DNA of 64,000 bases from Sphaerospermopsis aphanizomenoides BCCUSP55 (lineage in GTDB: Bacteria > Cyanobacteriota > Cyanobacteriia > Cyanobacteriales > Nostocaceae). The position numbers and the translations under genes were made by a program. The first letter of the stretch is position 1, and each line of letters begins with the position of its first letter. The DNA lies in assembly GCF_001586785.1 (NCBI RefSeq), contig NZ_LUFH02000008.1:20979-84978 (forward strand), in the 5' to 3' direction. A model generated the notes under the pieces. The model was not told where the DNA came from and ran no database searches. It worked only from the letters and a program-made list of their open reading frames with translations. Of this stretch, positions 7,383 to 16,500 are shown in pieces.

Positions 7383-9788
7383 TTATAGACGTGCCTGTGA
7401 TGGTAAGAAAGCAATGGGGTTAACGGCACCCTTACCTGCTGGATGAACTTCAAAATGGCTGTGAGGACCGGTACTAAAACCAGTGCTACCCATAGCAGCA
7501 ATAGTTTGTCCTTGTTCCACTTCTTGCCCTACTTGCACTAAAATGCGGCTGTTGTGAGCATAGCGGGTCATGCTACCATCAGAATGGCGGATTTCCACTA
7601 AGTTACCATAGCCACCGTTATTCCAGCCTGCTTTTTCTACCCTACCAGCGGCTGAAGCGTAAATAGGTGTACCAACGCCGTTAGCAATATCAATACCTCT
7701 ATGCATTCTGCCCCAACGCCAGCCGTAGCCAGAAGTGAGAACACCTTTTGCTGGCCAAATGTAAGATGCAGAAGAAGTAGATGGGGGATTAGTATTCTGA
7801 TCAACTGCTTTAGGCAGATATAAGTCAACTGCTGCTAAAGGTGGTAATGCGGGAGACACTCTGGTTCCGCGCATTTTACCCAAAGAGTCAGTAGCATTAG
7901 TACCAGCAGCAGGAACTTGTAACCTAATGCCAGATGGGTTATTGCGATAGGAATTACCAGCCGAATTGGTCTGATTTGGCAGGAATTCTGGGTTCATTGG
8001 CTCGTTCATGGGACGAGCAGCACGCATTTGGAATTGGGGCTTAACAGGTTTTTCGCTGTAACTGGGTAATACAGGTGTAGGTACAGGAATTGCCACTGCA
8101 TTACGTTGGGAATTAACTCTAGCAGGAGCAAATTCCTTGCCAGTTTCAACTACAACGGGTACAGGTGCTTCATCTGCTGTATTTACTGTTTGTACAGTTA
8201 CACCAGACTCTTGAGCGCGATATTTTTCGCGTAGTCTTTCAATTTCTGTTTGTAAGCTGCGGAGACGTTCGTTACCTTTGACCCTAGCTACCTTTTGAGG
8301 TTCTTTTTGATTGGTTGGGATTTTGGTGACACGATTGTTTAGTTGATTCTCACCACCCACACCATAAGAGATAGGTGAAGTAAGGTCATTTTCTCTTGTC
8401 TGAAGCTGATTATCCTGAGCTAGTGGTACAGAAGGTACAGGAATGGTGACACTACTGGTAGTAGCAGGAGTATTAACCTGAAGTTGATTATCCTTAACTA
8501 CTGGAATAGAAATAGCAGCACTGCTGTTGTTTGTTACTACTGGTGACTGTGAAACTTGAGGTAGATTGGCATCTAAATCAGGTTGACTGACCAAAGAACT
8601 AGCAACTGTAGAACTGGTAACTGTAGAACTAGCAACAGTGTTCTTGCTGCTAGGCTGGACGAAAGGAGGCTGAACTGCTAAGGTTGATTGGTTGTAACTG
8701 TTCCGTTCTGCTCTAGCAGTAGGAATAATCAGTTGTTGACTAATTTGCAGTTGATTGGGATCTGTCAGGTTATTAGCTTTGACTATTTCTGAGACTGAAG
8801 TACCGTATTGACTAGCAATCTCCGCTAATGTGTCTCCAGGTCTAACTTCGTAAGTTGTCCCAAGTGATTGGGCAATTAGTTTGGGTGCGGTTGGTGCAGA
8901 TGTGGTTAGCTTCTGCATTGGCGCACTTGTTTGCTTTTCTCCTTTTAACCTGGATATTAGGTTGGCTTGGCTGCCTTCTGTTGCATCTTCTGACTGTGCT
9001 GGCAAAGTGTTATCAGCTACAGTGGTTGGTTGTGCTACCTCAATCCGATTTGATGATACGTTTTGGGTCTCCTCAGACCGCAACTCCGCCAGACTATTTC
9101 TTAAACGGTTCGATTTTTCCTGTAAGCGATTTAGTGCAAACTCTTGCTGCGCTTTCAGTTGTGCATCAACGTCATTATTGACTGTGTTTCCTGTTGCCAC
9201 AGTTACGGCTGTGGGTTGAGTGCCAGCAATACTTTGATTGCTAGAAAGTTGTTGTACTCTTGTTTCAGGTAATTGGTTGCCTGGTTGTAATCTGGATTGA
9301 AGCGAGTTGCTATTCAATCCCTGTTCTACTTGAGGTTGTAAGTAGATAGCGTTTTTGTCAGCTTCTGATGTAGGAATTTGCACAGCCACTTCTGTAGCTG
9401 TAACTGGCCATTTAGCTTCAAGCCCAGGCACTTGCGAAACTGCTGTTGGTTCCACGATGACAGGATTTTCAGGCACGCTCGCTGAAGAGACGGCTTGGGA
9501 CTCCAGCTTTGTGGCGACAAATTTTATCTCAGTGTCAGAAACAGCAGGAATAGTTGAGGCTGCTTTTTGACTACCAACAGGAACAGCTGCTTGGGCTTGA
9601 TCGCTTTGTCGAGTCACCAAAAGGCTGGTTGCGCCCATTGAGATTGCCAAGCCAATCATTGCGGCTTGGGTTGTGGCCCGGCGGCTTGCTTTGTGATTTG
9701 TCTCATTCAACTGCTCAACCGGGGCAGCATCGCTGTTGGGGGTATTGTTCAACACAGCCTTTACTCTCTTTTTCAATGCTCGTTTCAA
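7383..9788 (-). CDS. LysM + M23 (LytM) peptidoglycan hydrolase, membrane-anchored
   Basis: The 801-residue protein has a cytoplasmic N-terminus and one transmembrane helix (about 40-62, MIGLAISMGATSLLVT). A long low-complexity Ser/Thr/Gln/Pro-rich periplasmic region is interrupted by a LysM domain (about 313-357, YEVRPGDTLAEIASQYGTS). The C-terminal M23 domain (about 680-798) keeps zinc-ligand motifs HRGIDIA and HSHFEV and the YAH motif. The family cuts or regulates cutting of peptidoglycan cross-bridges in septation and remodelling (NlpD/EnvC/LytM group); whether this copy is catalytic or an amidase activator is open, though ligands look intact. Coiled-coil stretches occur near 215-240 and 505-530. 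The chosen start is TTG because it has a perfect AGGAGG six bases upstream. Confidence 0.9.
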   Translation of the reverse strand: MKRALKKRVKAVLNNTPNSDAAPVEQLNETNHKASRRATTQAAMIGLAISMGATSLLVTRQSDQAQAAVPVGSQKAASTIPAVSDTEIKFVATKLESQAVSSASVPENPVIVEPTAVSQVPGLEAKWPVTATEVAVQIPTSEADKNAIYLQPQVEQGLNSNSLQSRLQPGNQLPETRVQQLSSNQSIAGTQPTAVTVATGNTVNNDVDAQLKAQQEFALNRLQEKSNRLRNSLAELRSEETQNVSSNRIEVAQPTTVADNTLPAQSEDATEGSQANLISRLKGEKQTSAPMQKLTTSAPTAPKLIAQSLGTTYEVRPGDTLAEIASQYGTSVSEIVKANNLTDPNQLQISQQLIIPTARAERNSYNQSTLAVQPPFVQPSSKNTVASSTVTSSTVASSLVSQPDLDANLPQVSQSPVVTNNSSAAISIPVVKDNQLQVNTPATTSSVTIPVPSVPLAQDNQLQTRENDLTSPISYGVGGENQLNNRVTKIPTNQKEPQKVARVKGNERLRSLQTEIERLREKYRAQESGVTVQTVNTADEAPVPVVVETGKEFAPARVNSQRNAVAIPVPTPVLPSYSEKPVKPQFQMRAARPMNEPMNPEFLPNQTNSAGNSYRNNPSGIRLQVPAAGTNATDSLGKMRGTRVSPALPPLAAVDLYLPKAVDQNTNPPSTSSASYIWPAKGVLTSGYGWRWGRMHRGIDIANGVGTPIYASAAGRVEKAGWNNGGYGNLVEIRHSDGSMTRYAHNSRILVQVGQEVEQGQTIAAMGSTGFSTGPHSHFEVHPAGKGAVNPIAFLPSQARL

Positions 9789-9794
9789 AGACGA

Positions 9795-9800
9795 CCTCCT
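9795..9800 (-). promoter_or_regulatory. Shine-Dalgarno AGGAGG deciding a TTG start
   Basis: On the minus strand, AGGAGG lies six bases before TTG (9788-9786). No in-frame ATG gives a better context, so the peptidase is read from a weak codon compensated by a full anti-SD match. Confidence 0.75.
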
Positions 9801-10718
9801 ATGATCACGCTTCGCTTAATAGACCTTGATTTTTCAGTTGGATATTAATCCATGATTGAGATCACATCAAACGATATATCAAGATCACATTCACCAGAGA
9901 TACTTAGGCAAGATTAACCTGCTTCTCTGATTTAGACAAGTTCATACTTGTTAGTAAACCTTAAAATTTTGGTACTGACTTGTCTGTCACCACTCCTCAT
10001 AAAATTCAGGATTGTTCGCTCTTGACAGTTATCTGTGCCGATAATTGCTTTGTTCTGCCAGGGACTAGACAAATATGATAGCTTTGCTGAGTCCACTATG
10101 GCTGTTAGCATTTGTTCTGCTGCGACTTCTGACAAAAACGATGTTCCTACTTTAGATATTTTCTAGGTTTTTTTATCCAATCAGTCTTATCAACAGCAGA
10201 CTTTACGTTGTTTCTTCCTCAAAAAACAACCGTACAAATCACTAACGACTTTTTGTGTCTGGTGATTGTGTCTCATGATACAGATAGCTAAGATGCTTTC
10301 CTGTAAATGCTTTGGTTGATTTTATCTGTTGACTAGATAGAATTTGAATTCACTAAAATCTATCATTGACAATGGCCTTGGAATCAAAGTTAATATACAA
10401 ATTTCTTATATGTCTGTTGGCTGAGTAATCCGGTTCTTTTTACTGAGAGGACGAAAGTATTATTCCTTAAGTTTTCAGTTGATTTATATACGTAATCGTA
10501 CTTATAGAAGCTATCAGCTATCAGCGGTCAGCAGTCAGCAAGAAAACGCTTGTGGTGTAAGACTTTGTGATGAAAATTTGCAACTAATTCATCGGCAATA
10601 TGTTTTATGTTCTTTGCTTTGAAGCGGTTCTTCTGTGTCCACGATTGCTGGATGAGTTTTTATACCTAAGCATCTTTAACGTCAGTTGGCGATTGACTGA
10701 ATTTACATTTTTCTTCCC
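9801..10718. other. Long intergenic region upstream of the M23 peptidase
   Basis: About 920 bp without a supportable gene. A leftward 67-codon frame (9932-10135) has no recognisable family or ribosome site. A 'cagctatcagcggtcagcagtcagca' type short repeat (about 10509-10540) is present. The region probably holds the peptidase promoter. Confidence 0.6.
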
Positions 10719-11186
10719 CTAGACTCCCGTTAAATAGCCTAACTGACGACGACATTCAAACAAGCTAACAGCCACACTGACGGATAAATTCAAGCTGCGA
10801 ACGCCAGGTTCGTGCATAGGTATATAAAGGGTGGAGTTACAGGTACTGAGAACATTTTCTGGTAAGCCTGTAGTTTCGCTGCCGTATAATAGCCAATCAT
10901 CAGCTTGAAACTGATAATTGATATAGTTAAAACTGCCCCGAACACTAAAGCCTAATAATCTACCACCACGTTGTTGATGTATGATTTGAAATGCTTCAAT
11001 AGATTCATGATAATGAAGTTTGACATAAGGCCAATAATCTAAACCTGCTCTTTTGAGGTAGCGATCGCTAATTTCAAAGCCTAAAGGACCAACTAAATGT
11101 AATTCTGTCCCTGTAGCGGCACAAGTACGAGCTATATTGCCTGTATTTGGGGGAATTTGCGGGTTAACTAGGACTATCTGGGGCAT
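10719..11186 (-). CDS. trmL: tRNA (cytidine/uridine-2'-O-)-methyltransferase TrmL
   Basis: The 155-residue single-domain SPOUT methyltransferase has the length of TrmL/YibK. These enzymes methylate the ribose of wobble position 34 in tRNA-Leu isoacceptors using AdoMet, as cytosolic dimers. The three SPOUT motifs are visible: NPQIPPNTGNIARTCAATG near the N-terminus, LLYGSETTGLPENVL (about 100-115), and IPMHEPGVRSLNLSVSVAV forming the trefoil knot. The ATG at 11186 gives the normal start (PQIVLVNPQIPPNTGN). It stands alone leftward; the 250 bp upstream contain short AAAAATT heptads and an AGGGAAT tract but no gene. Confidence 0.93.
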   Translation of the reverse strand: MPQIVLVNPQIPPNTGNIARTCAATGTELHLVGPLGFEISDRYLKRAGLDYWPYVKLHYHESIEAFQIIHQQRGGRLLGFSVRGSFNYINYQFQADDWLLYGSETTGLPENVLSTCNSTLYIPMHEPGVRSLNLSVSVAVSLFECRRQLGYLTGV

Positions 11187-11436
11187 ATAACAATAAAAAA
11201 TTAAAAATTAAAAATTAAACAACTAGTAAGGAAGCAGCAAATAAATGGCTGATTGAGGATATTAGAGGAATTGTATCCAAAGATAGATAGTGATTATATA
11301 TAGGTTTTGTTAATAATGACTACTTATTTACCATTGATTAGATTTTTAAAACTCAAATTAGGGAATAGGGAATAGGGCAAAAAGCAAGAGGTCTATTCTC
11401 CTCTGATCTCCTGCTTTCTTGCCTGTTGGCTTGATT

Positions 11437-12579
11437 TTAAGCGACTACAGAGGAACACAATAATTTGCTTTCTAGTTCCTGTTCCCGTTCGTGGGTGGCA
11501 ATAATCGCCTGGTTAATGACACGCTGGGCATCCACACCAATTTTGTGTAGGTGTAACCATTGTTGGGCTTCGTTACCTTCGCGGAGAATTTTGTGTAAGG
11601 GGGAAAGGAAACAACTGAAGCCTTGTTGTTTGGCTATGCCCCAAACTTCTTGATATAGTTGGGCGATCCAGTCTCTGGCGATTATGGTACTACCATCTTG
11701 CCAATGTTGCAATTGGGCATCCAGGCTGGATGTGGCTGCGGCCATTTCATTTTTAGCAGTTAGGGTAATTAGTTCTTCCGGTGAGAAACTGCTTTGGGTG
11801 AGGGGGTCGATGTTGGGGCTGTCGATAATTTGTAATAATCGCGCTTCCAGCAGGGCGGTAATTGCTAATAGGGAAATGGGGTCTGTGACTAAATCACAAA
11901 TTCGCAGTTCTAGACGATTTAAATTGTATGGACGGCGATCGCCATTTGGTCTGACTGATGTCCACAAGTGCCGGACGTTTTGCATTGTTCCGGCTTCTAG
12001 CTGTTCTTCTACCCATTGAATATGATGGGCATGACTGGTAAATAGGGGTACATGATTGGGGGTTTGGGGAAAGAGTCCCCAGCGGGTGGAATGATAGCCA
12101 GTGGCTTGACCATTTAAGAATGGTGATGAGGCACTCAGGGCAAGGAATAAAGGTGCTTCGAGACGGATGACTCGACAGGCACGCATTAATATTTCCGGGT
12201 CGCTGATGCCAACATTAATATGTACGCTGGCGGTGACTACTTTTGTGCCGTAGGTTTGCTCAATGTAGTCATGGTAGGGGTTATTGGGGTCAGAACGTTG
12301 AAAGCGATCGCTCCCACCCAAGGATAGGGTACTTCCTGGTATTAATGTGTAATTATTTAATTGTTGCAAATATTTACGTAACTGCTGTCTAGGACGCAGT
12401 AAGCCACACAATTGATTTTCGTAGTTAGTGGATGGGTTGGTTATGTATTCTACGTTGCGGCTATCTGGCTCCCGCATAAATCCCTGCAAATCTGCAACGA
12501 TTTGGTCGGAGAGTCCGACAATTTCACCTTGAGGCGTGCCAGTATACATCTCAATTTCAAAGCCTTTTGTTAAGACCAC
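11437..12579 (-). CDS. gshA: Glutamate-cysteine ligase, cyanobacterial type
   Basis: About 380 residues long. GFEIEMYTGTPQGEIVGLS at the N-terminus and the later TASVHINVGI and LELRICDLVTDP motifs are characteristic of the cyanobacterial GshA family (GCS2-like fold), which makes gamma-glutamylcysteine from glutamate, cysteine and ATP as the first step of glutathione synthesis. The reading frame extends to an ATG at 12609. I prefer GTG at 12579 because GAGGAG lies six bases upstream, while the ATG has no ribosome site, and from memory relatives begin close to LTKGFEIEMY. It fits with the GST and peroxiredoxin genes at the left of the window but is not in an operon with them. Confidence 0.9.
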   Translation of the reverse strand: MVLTKGFEIEMYTGTPQGEIVGLSDQIVADLQGFMREPDSRNVEYITNPSTNYENQLCGLLRPRQQLRKYLQQLNNYTLIPGSTLSLGGSDRFQRSDPNNPYHDYIEQTYGTKVVTASVHINVGISDPEILMRACRVIRLEAPLFLALSASSPFLNGQATGYHSTRWGLFPQTPNHVPLFTSHAHHIQWVEEQLEAGTMQNVRHLWTSVRPNGDRRPYNLNRLELRICDLVTDPISLLAITALLEARLLQIIDSPNIDPLTQSSFSPEELITLTAKNEMAAATSSLDAQLQHWQDGSTIIARDWIAQLYQEVWGIAKQQGFSCFLSPLHKILREGNEAQQWLHLHKIGVDAQRVINQAIIATHEREQELESKLLCSSVVA

Positions 12580-12743
12580 CTTTTTCTCCTCGGCTCTCCT
12601 TATTTCCATAAATTGTATCGAATTAGACGATTTTTTGCATCAGGAATTGGAATTGGGGAGCAGCGGGGCTGGGGTGATGGAGTTATGGGGTGAATAATAT
12701 GTTATCTAATGCCTGTTACCACTAACAACTGAGAATTTACAAA

Positions 12744-13592
12744 TTACGAATTTTTTCGGATTGCTTCTGTGGCAAAATTTATGGTTTCTGCTGATAAATC
12801 AAATAATGATTCTAAGTAAATTCTACCTTCATTAAATAGGTAATTTAGCAGATTTGATGCTGTGTCTAAAGTTAGATTTTTCCTGCGAATTTGAATATTT
12901 AACTTATCTTCCTTCGCATTAAATATTACAAATAGGGATATTGTTTTCCAAAATGTTTGAGTTGGTGGTATTACTTTAAAAGCAGTCACTAATTTTCCTG
13001 CTTCCGGTACATGAATTGTCAAACCTGAATCCTGAATCATTTGTTGAATGTTTTCCAGTGATAAAGAAGAAATTTGTTGATTTTTAGATTCCAAATTTAC
13101 AAATGTTGCTAAATCTGGTAAATTGCTTGAAGCATTATCATTTAAAGATTCAGATTGAAAATATATTTTTCCATCTAAAGAGTCAGAAGTAGCATAAATT
13201 TGAATTGTATAAGGTGGCTGAGGTACTGTTCCTCGCTCATAAAATAAACGTCCTTCTTCAGTTACTGTAATGGGTGATTTTACCACCAAAGTTTGTAATG
13301 TCTGAAGATTAGAAATTGTACTTTTGACAAACACAGAATCTAGCCCAAGTACAGATGCTAATTCATCGGCTGTTGGTGGAGGATTAAATTCAATTCCGGC
13401 ACGAATGATAAATTCCTCAAGCACGTTAAACTGACGTGGTTCTTTGATAGTTAATTCTACAGTATTTTGACGTAAACTATAGCGAAATTGACGGGCGGCT
13501 AAAACTGAGAAATTAGGATTGTCCGTTTCGATTTTTTTAACTATATTTTTGAGTTGATTATCAATAGGTCTATTAACTGAAGTATGAAACAT
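12744..13592 (-). CDS. Uncharacterised protein coupled to the large SF1 helicase
   Basis: I do not recognise a family. About 282 residues, soluble, with no signal peptide. The centre (about 60-105, LEEFIIRAGIEFNPPPTADE onwards) reads like a winged-helix module of predicted helices ending in a LVVKSPITVTEEGRLFYERG beta wing. The C-terminal half is mixed alpha/beta. The frame extends to 13649, but the ATG at 13592 is preceded by GGAGG with an 8-base spacer. That start overlaps the last 20 bp of the helicase gene, so the two are translationally coupled and very likely work together, perhaps with this protein as a DNA-binding or regulatory subunit (inference). Confidence 0.72.
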   Translation of the reverse strand: MFHTSVNRPIDNQLKNIVKKIETDNPNFSVLAARQFRYSLRQNTVELTIKEPRQFNVLEEFIIRAGIEFNPPPTADELASVLGLDSVFVKSTISNLQTLQTLVVKSPITVTEEGRLFYERGTVPQPPYTIQIYATSDSLDGKIYFQSESLNDNASSNLPDLATFVNLESKNQQISSLSLENIQQMIQDSGLTIHVPEAGKLVTAFKVIPPTQTFWKTISLFVIFNAKEDKLNIQIRRKNLTLDTASNLLNYLFNEGRIYLESLFDLSAETINFATEAIRKNS

Positions 13593-16500
13593 CAACAAAA
13601 CCTCCATGACGATTAACAATATTTGCAACTTCTGTGTACATACCACCAACTACACCGGGTTTACTAGTAAATAAATCGTGACAACCGACAATTACTAGCA
13701 ATTCTTGAGCGCGTGAAAAAGCCACATTTACCCGTTCTGGTTTTTTAGCAAATCCCACATCTCCTTGAGGATTATTACGCACCATACTGACAATTACAGC
13801 TGGTCTTTCCATGCCTTGAAATCTGTCAACTGTACCTGTTCTAATTTGCAAAGAGGGGAAAAGGTGAGATTGTAAACGCTCATCAATTTTTCTCAATTGA
13901 GCGCCATAAAATGTAATGACAGCTATTTCCTTTTTTGGTTCACCATTAGCAACTTTAGAACTCCAAGCATTTTCAAATTGCTGACATATTCTTTCTATGA
14001 CATCAATTTCTTTAAGATTAAAAAATGAAGTCCCCAAACGTTCTTCTTGAAATACATTTTCTCTGGGCGTTTTTACCCAAATTAAATGATGTTCTGGTTT
14101 AATGATTTCCCCTGCTAGATAATGAGCGCGTTTAGTATCAGCTTCTAAAATACCACATTCTAATTTACCATCATAAAATTGATTGATTGCTCCCATGATG
14201 TTGGGGTGCATTCGATATTGAGTATTGAGCATTTGTTTAATGCTAGAATCAGCAGTTTCAAATTGACTTTTAAATAATGATTCTTCTAAAAATTGCATTT
14301 CTTCTTTGGTATGACCCATTGTTTCTACAACTTCTTCCACTGTGCTAGTATCGAGCATGGGTGGTAATTGTTTGTGGTCTCCTACCATGACTAATTTTTT
14401 ACCCTTCAAAGCTGGTATTAGTAATTCTGGTGGTGTACATTTACTAACTTCATCAATAATGACTACATCAAAAGATTTAAATTCTTCGGAAAAATTGTAA
14501 TTTGCTGCTTGAACACAGGTGATACCGACAACGTTAGCATTATCTAAATAAATTTGTCTTAAATCTTTGCTATCACGTTCTGAAGGTTGACGTAGTTTTG
14601 TAATCCAATCTTGGACAAAGTTTTGATATTTATGAAGATAATTTTCTTCGTTTTGCAGTTGTTGTTGCCAAATATCAAATTGATTTTTAAATATATTTAA
14701 ATTTCCTAGATTTAGTAAATCATTTTCTGAAATTTGCGGCTTGAATTTATCAGGTATTTCTTGCCATGTCACTTCCCACCACTTGCGCTCTTGAATTAAA
14801 TTATCAGGTATTTGTAGTTGTAATTGCTGCTCTAATTCATTTATCTTAGTTTGTATTTTTTTAAGTTTCTGTAAAGCAGATTTTGTTTCTTTTTTGAGGT
14901 TGGATAGTTGCTCATTGAGAGATTCTTTAATCATCTCTAAAACAGCAAAAGGTTCTAATGAGGGAATTAAAGTTTCTAGTTGTAGAATACAATCTGCCCA
15001 GATTTTAACTTGTTCTGAGAATTCTGGATGATTTTCCCAAATATTTGATTGTTTTGTTAGATCTTGTTGTATTAAATTAAATAATTGGGCAGGTATTTTT
15101 GATTGTTTATGCAGTAATTCCAATATTTCTACAACTTTGGCAAGTTGAGAATTAGCGTCTTGACTGGCTTTTTCTACTTGAGATTGTATTTCTAGAATCT
15201 TGTCTTGAGTAATATCATTTTTGGGGATTTTATCTAACTGTTGTTGTTGTTTTTGGAGAATATTAAGTTGTTGTTCAGCTTCAGTTTTAATTTTTGAAAC
15301 ACATTGACGGGCATTTGCTAAAATAATATCTAGTAATTCTTGGGTAATTCGAGTTAAAGTAGAGTCAAGGTTGTTAAACTCATAGGATTTGCTATAGTTT
15401 TTTTGCAGTTGCATCAAAAAAGTTTGGGTGTTTTCAACTAGAGATTTCCGCTGTTTAGATGTGAGTAATTGATAATCTTCAAATTGTTGATAGATTTCTT
15501 GCCATTTGGTGCGATCACTTTTTGACAAGACTATGGGAATTTGACTAAAATTTTGTTGTAAGAAATAACTAAAATTGTGCAGCTTACCTCGTCTGTCAGT
15601 AAATTTTCCTTCTATTTCATAAGCGAGTGCTTTTAATAGTTGCTCCCATTCTGGTAGTTTAATTTGATAATTTTTGGGTACGAGTGGTAATTTTAAATTA
15701 TTAGCAAACATCACTAAACCTAGTGGTAGATTTAGCATATTATCTGTTAGTTGTAAATCAGATTGTTGACAATCTTTTACAACTTGATATAGATGAGCAG
15801 AAGCTGTAACTTTCCATTCTTTAACTGCTTCAATAATATAATCAATTTCTCTTTTGCGGTTTTCCCACATTTTAATAGTTGGTTGCAGGTTTTGTCCGTG
15901 ATTCAAAGATTGCTGATACTCTGTTTGTAATTGATGTAAATATGTAGAACTTTGTTTGAAAATATCTACTAATGTAGCTAATTCTGACATAGCTATAGTC
16001 GCATCATGTGCATAATTCAACGCGGGTTTAAACTCAGAAATCTCAATTGCTATATTTTCACGTAACCAAACTGCTAAACCAAATGCACCACGCGCAGGAC
16101 GCACAAAACCAAGTAAATCTGTATATTTGATAGCTTGACGTACATTTTCCCGGAAATTTTCTACTTGAGGATTTGCTTCTTGATATGGTTGTAAAAGTGG
16201 TAAAAATTCTTTAATTTCTGAAGCATCCCAGTTGACATTTGCTTGAGATTTTAACAGTTTATCTAAACCCTTGCTTAAGGATTCAATTTCAGATTTTTTA
16301 GTTAATGACTCATTGTAAGCTGATTCTTGACTTTTGTAAATTGTATCTAAATTTTTCTGTTCTTTTTTTAATTCAGCTTGTTGTTGATTAAATTCAATTT
16401 CAGCTTGCAGGTATTCAGCAAATCTTTGTTTAGATACTAATAATTGACTCAGAATTTGAATATTTGCTTGTCGTTGAGTAAGGTTATTTTCGCAATCTGT

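Noticed and set aside
8855..9219. Two rightward ORFs of about 110 codons
   Set aside because: They lie antisense to the low-complexity part of the M23 peptidase and have no recognisable domain or ribosome site.
9932..10135. Leftward 67-codon ORF
   Set aside because: No ribosome site, homology or conserved neighbourhood could be argued, so it was left as intergenic.
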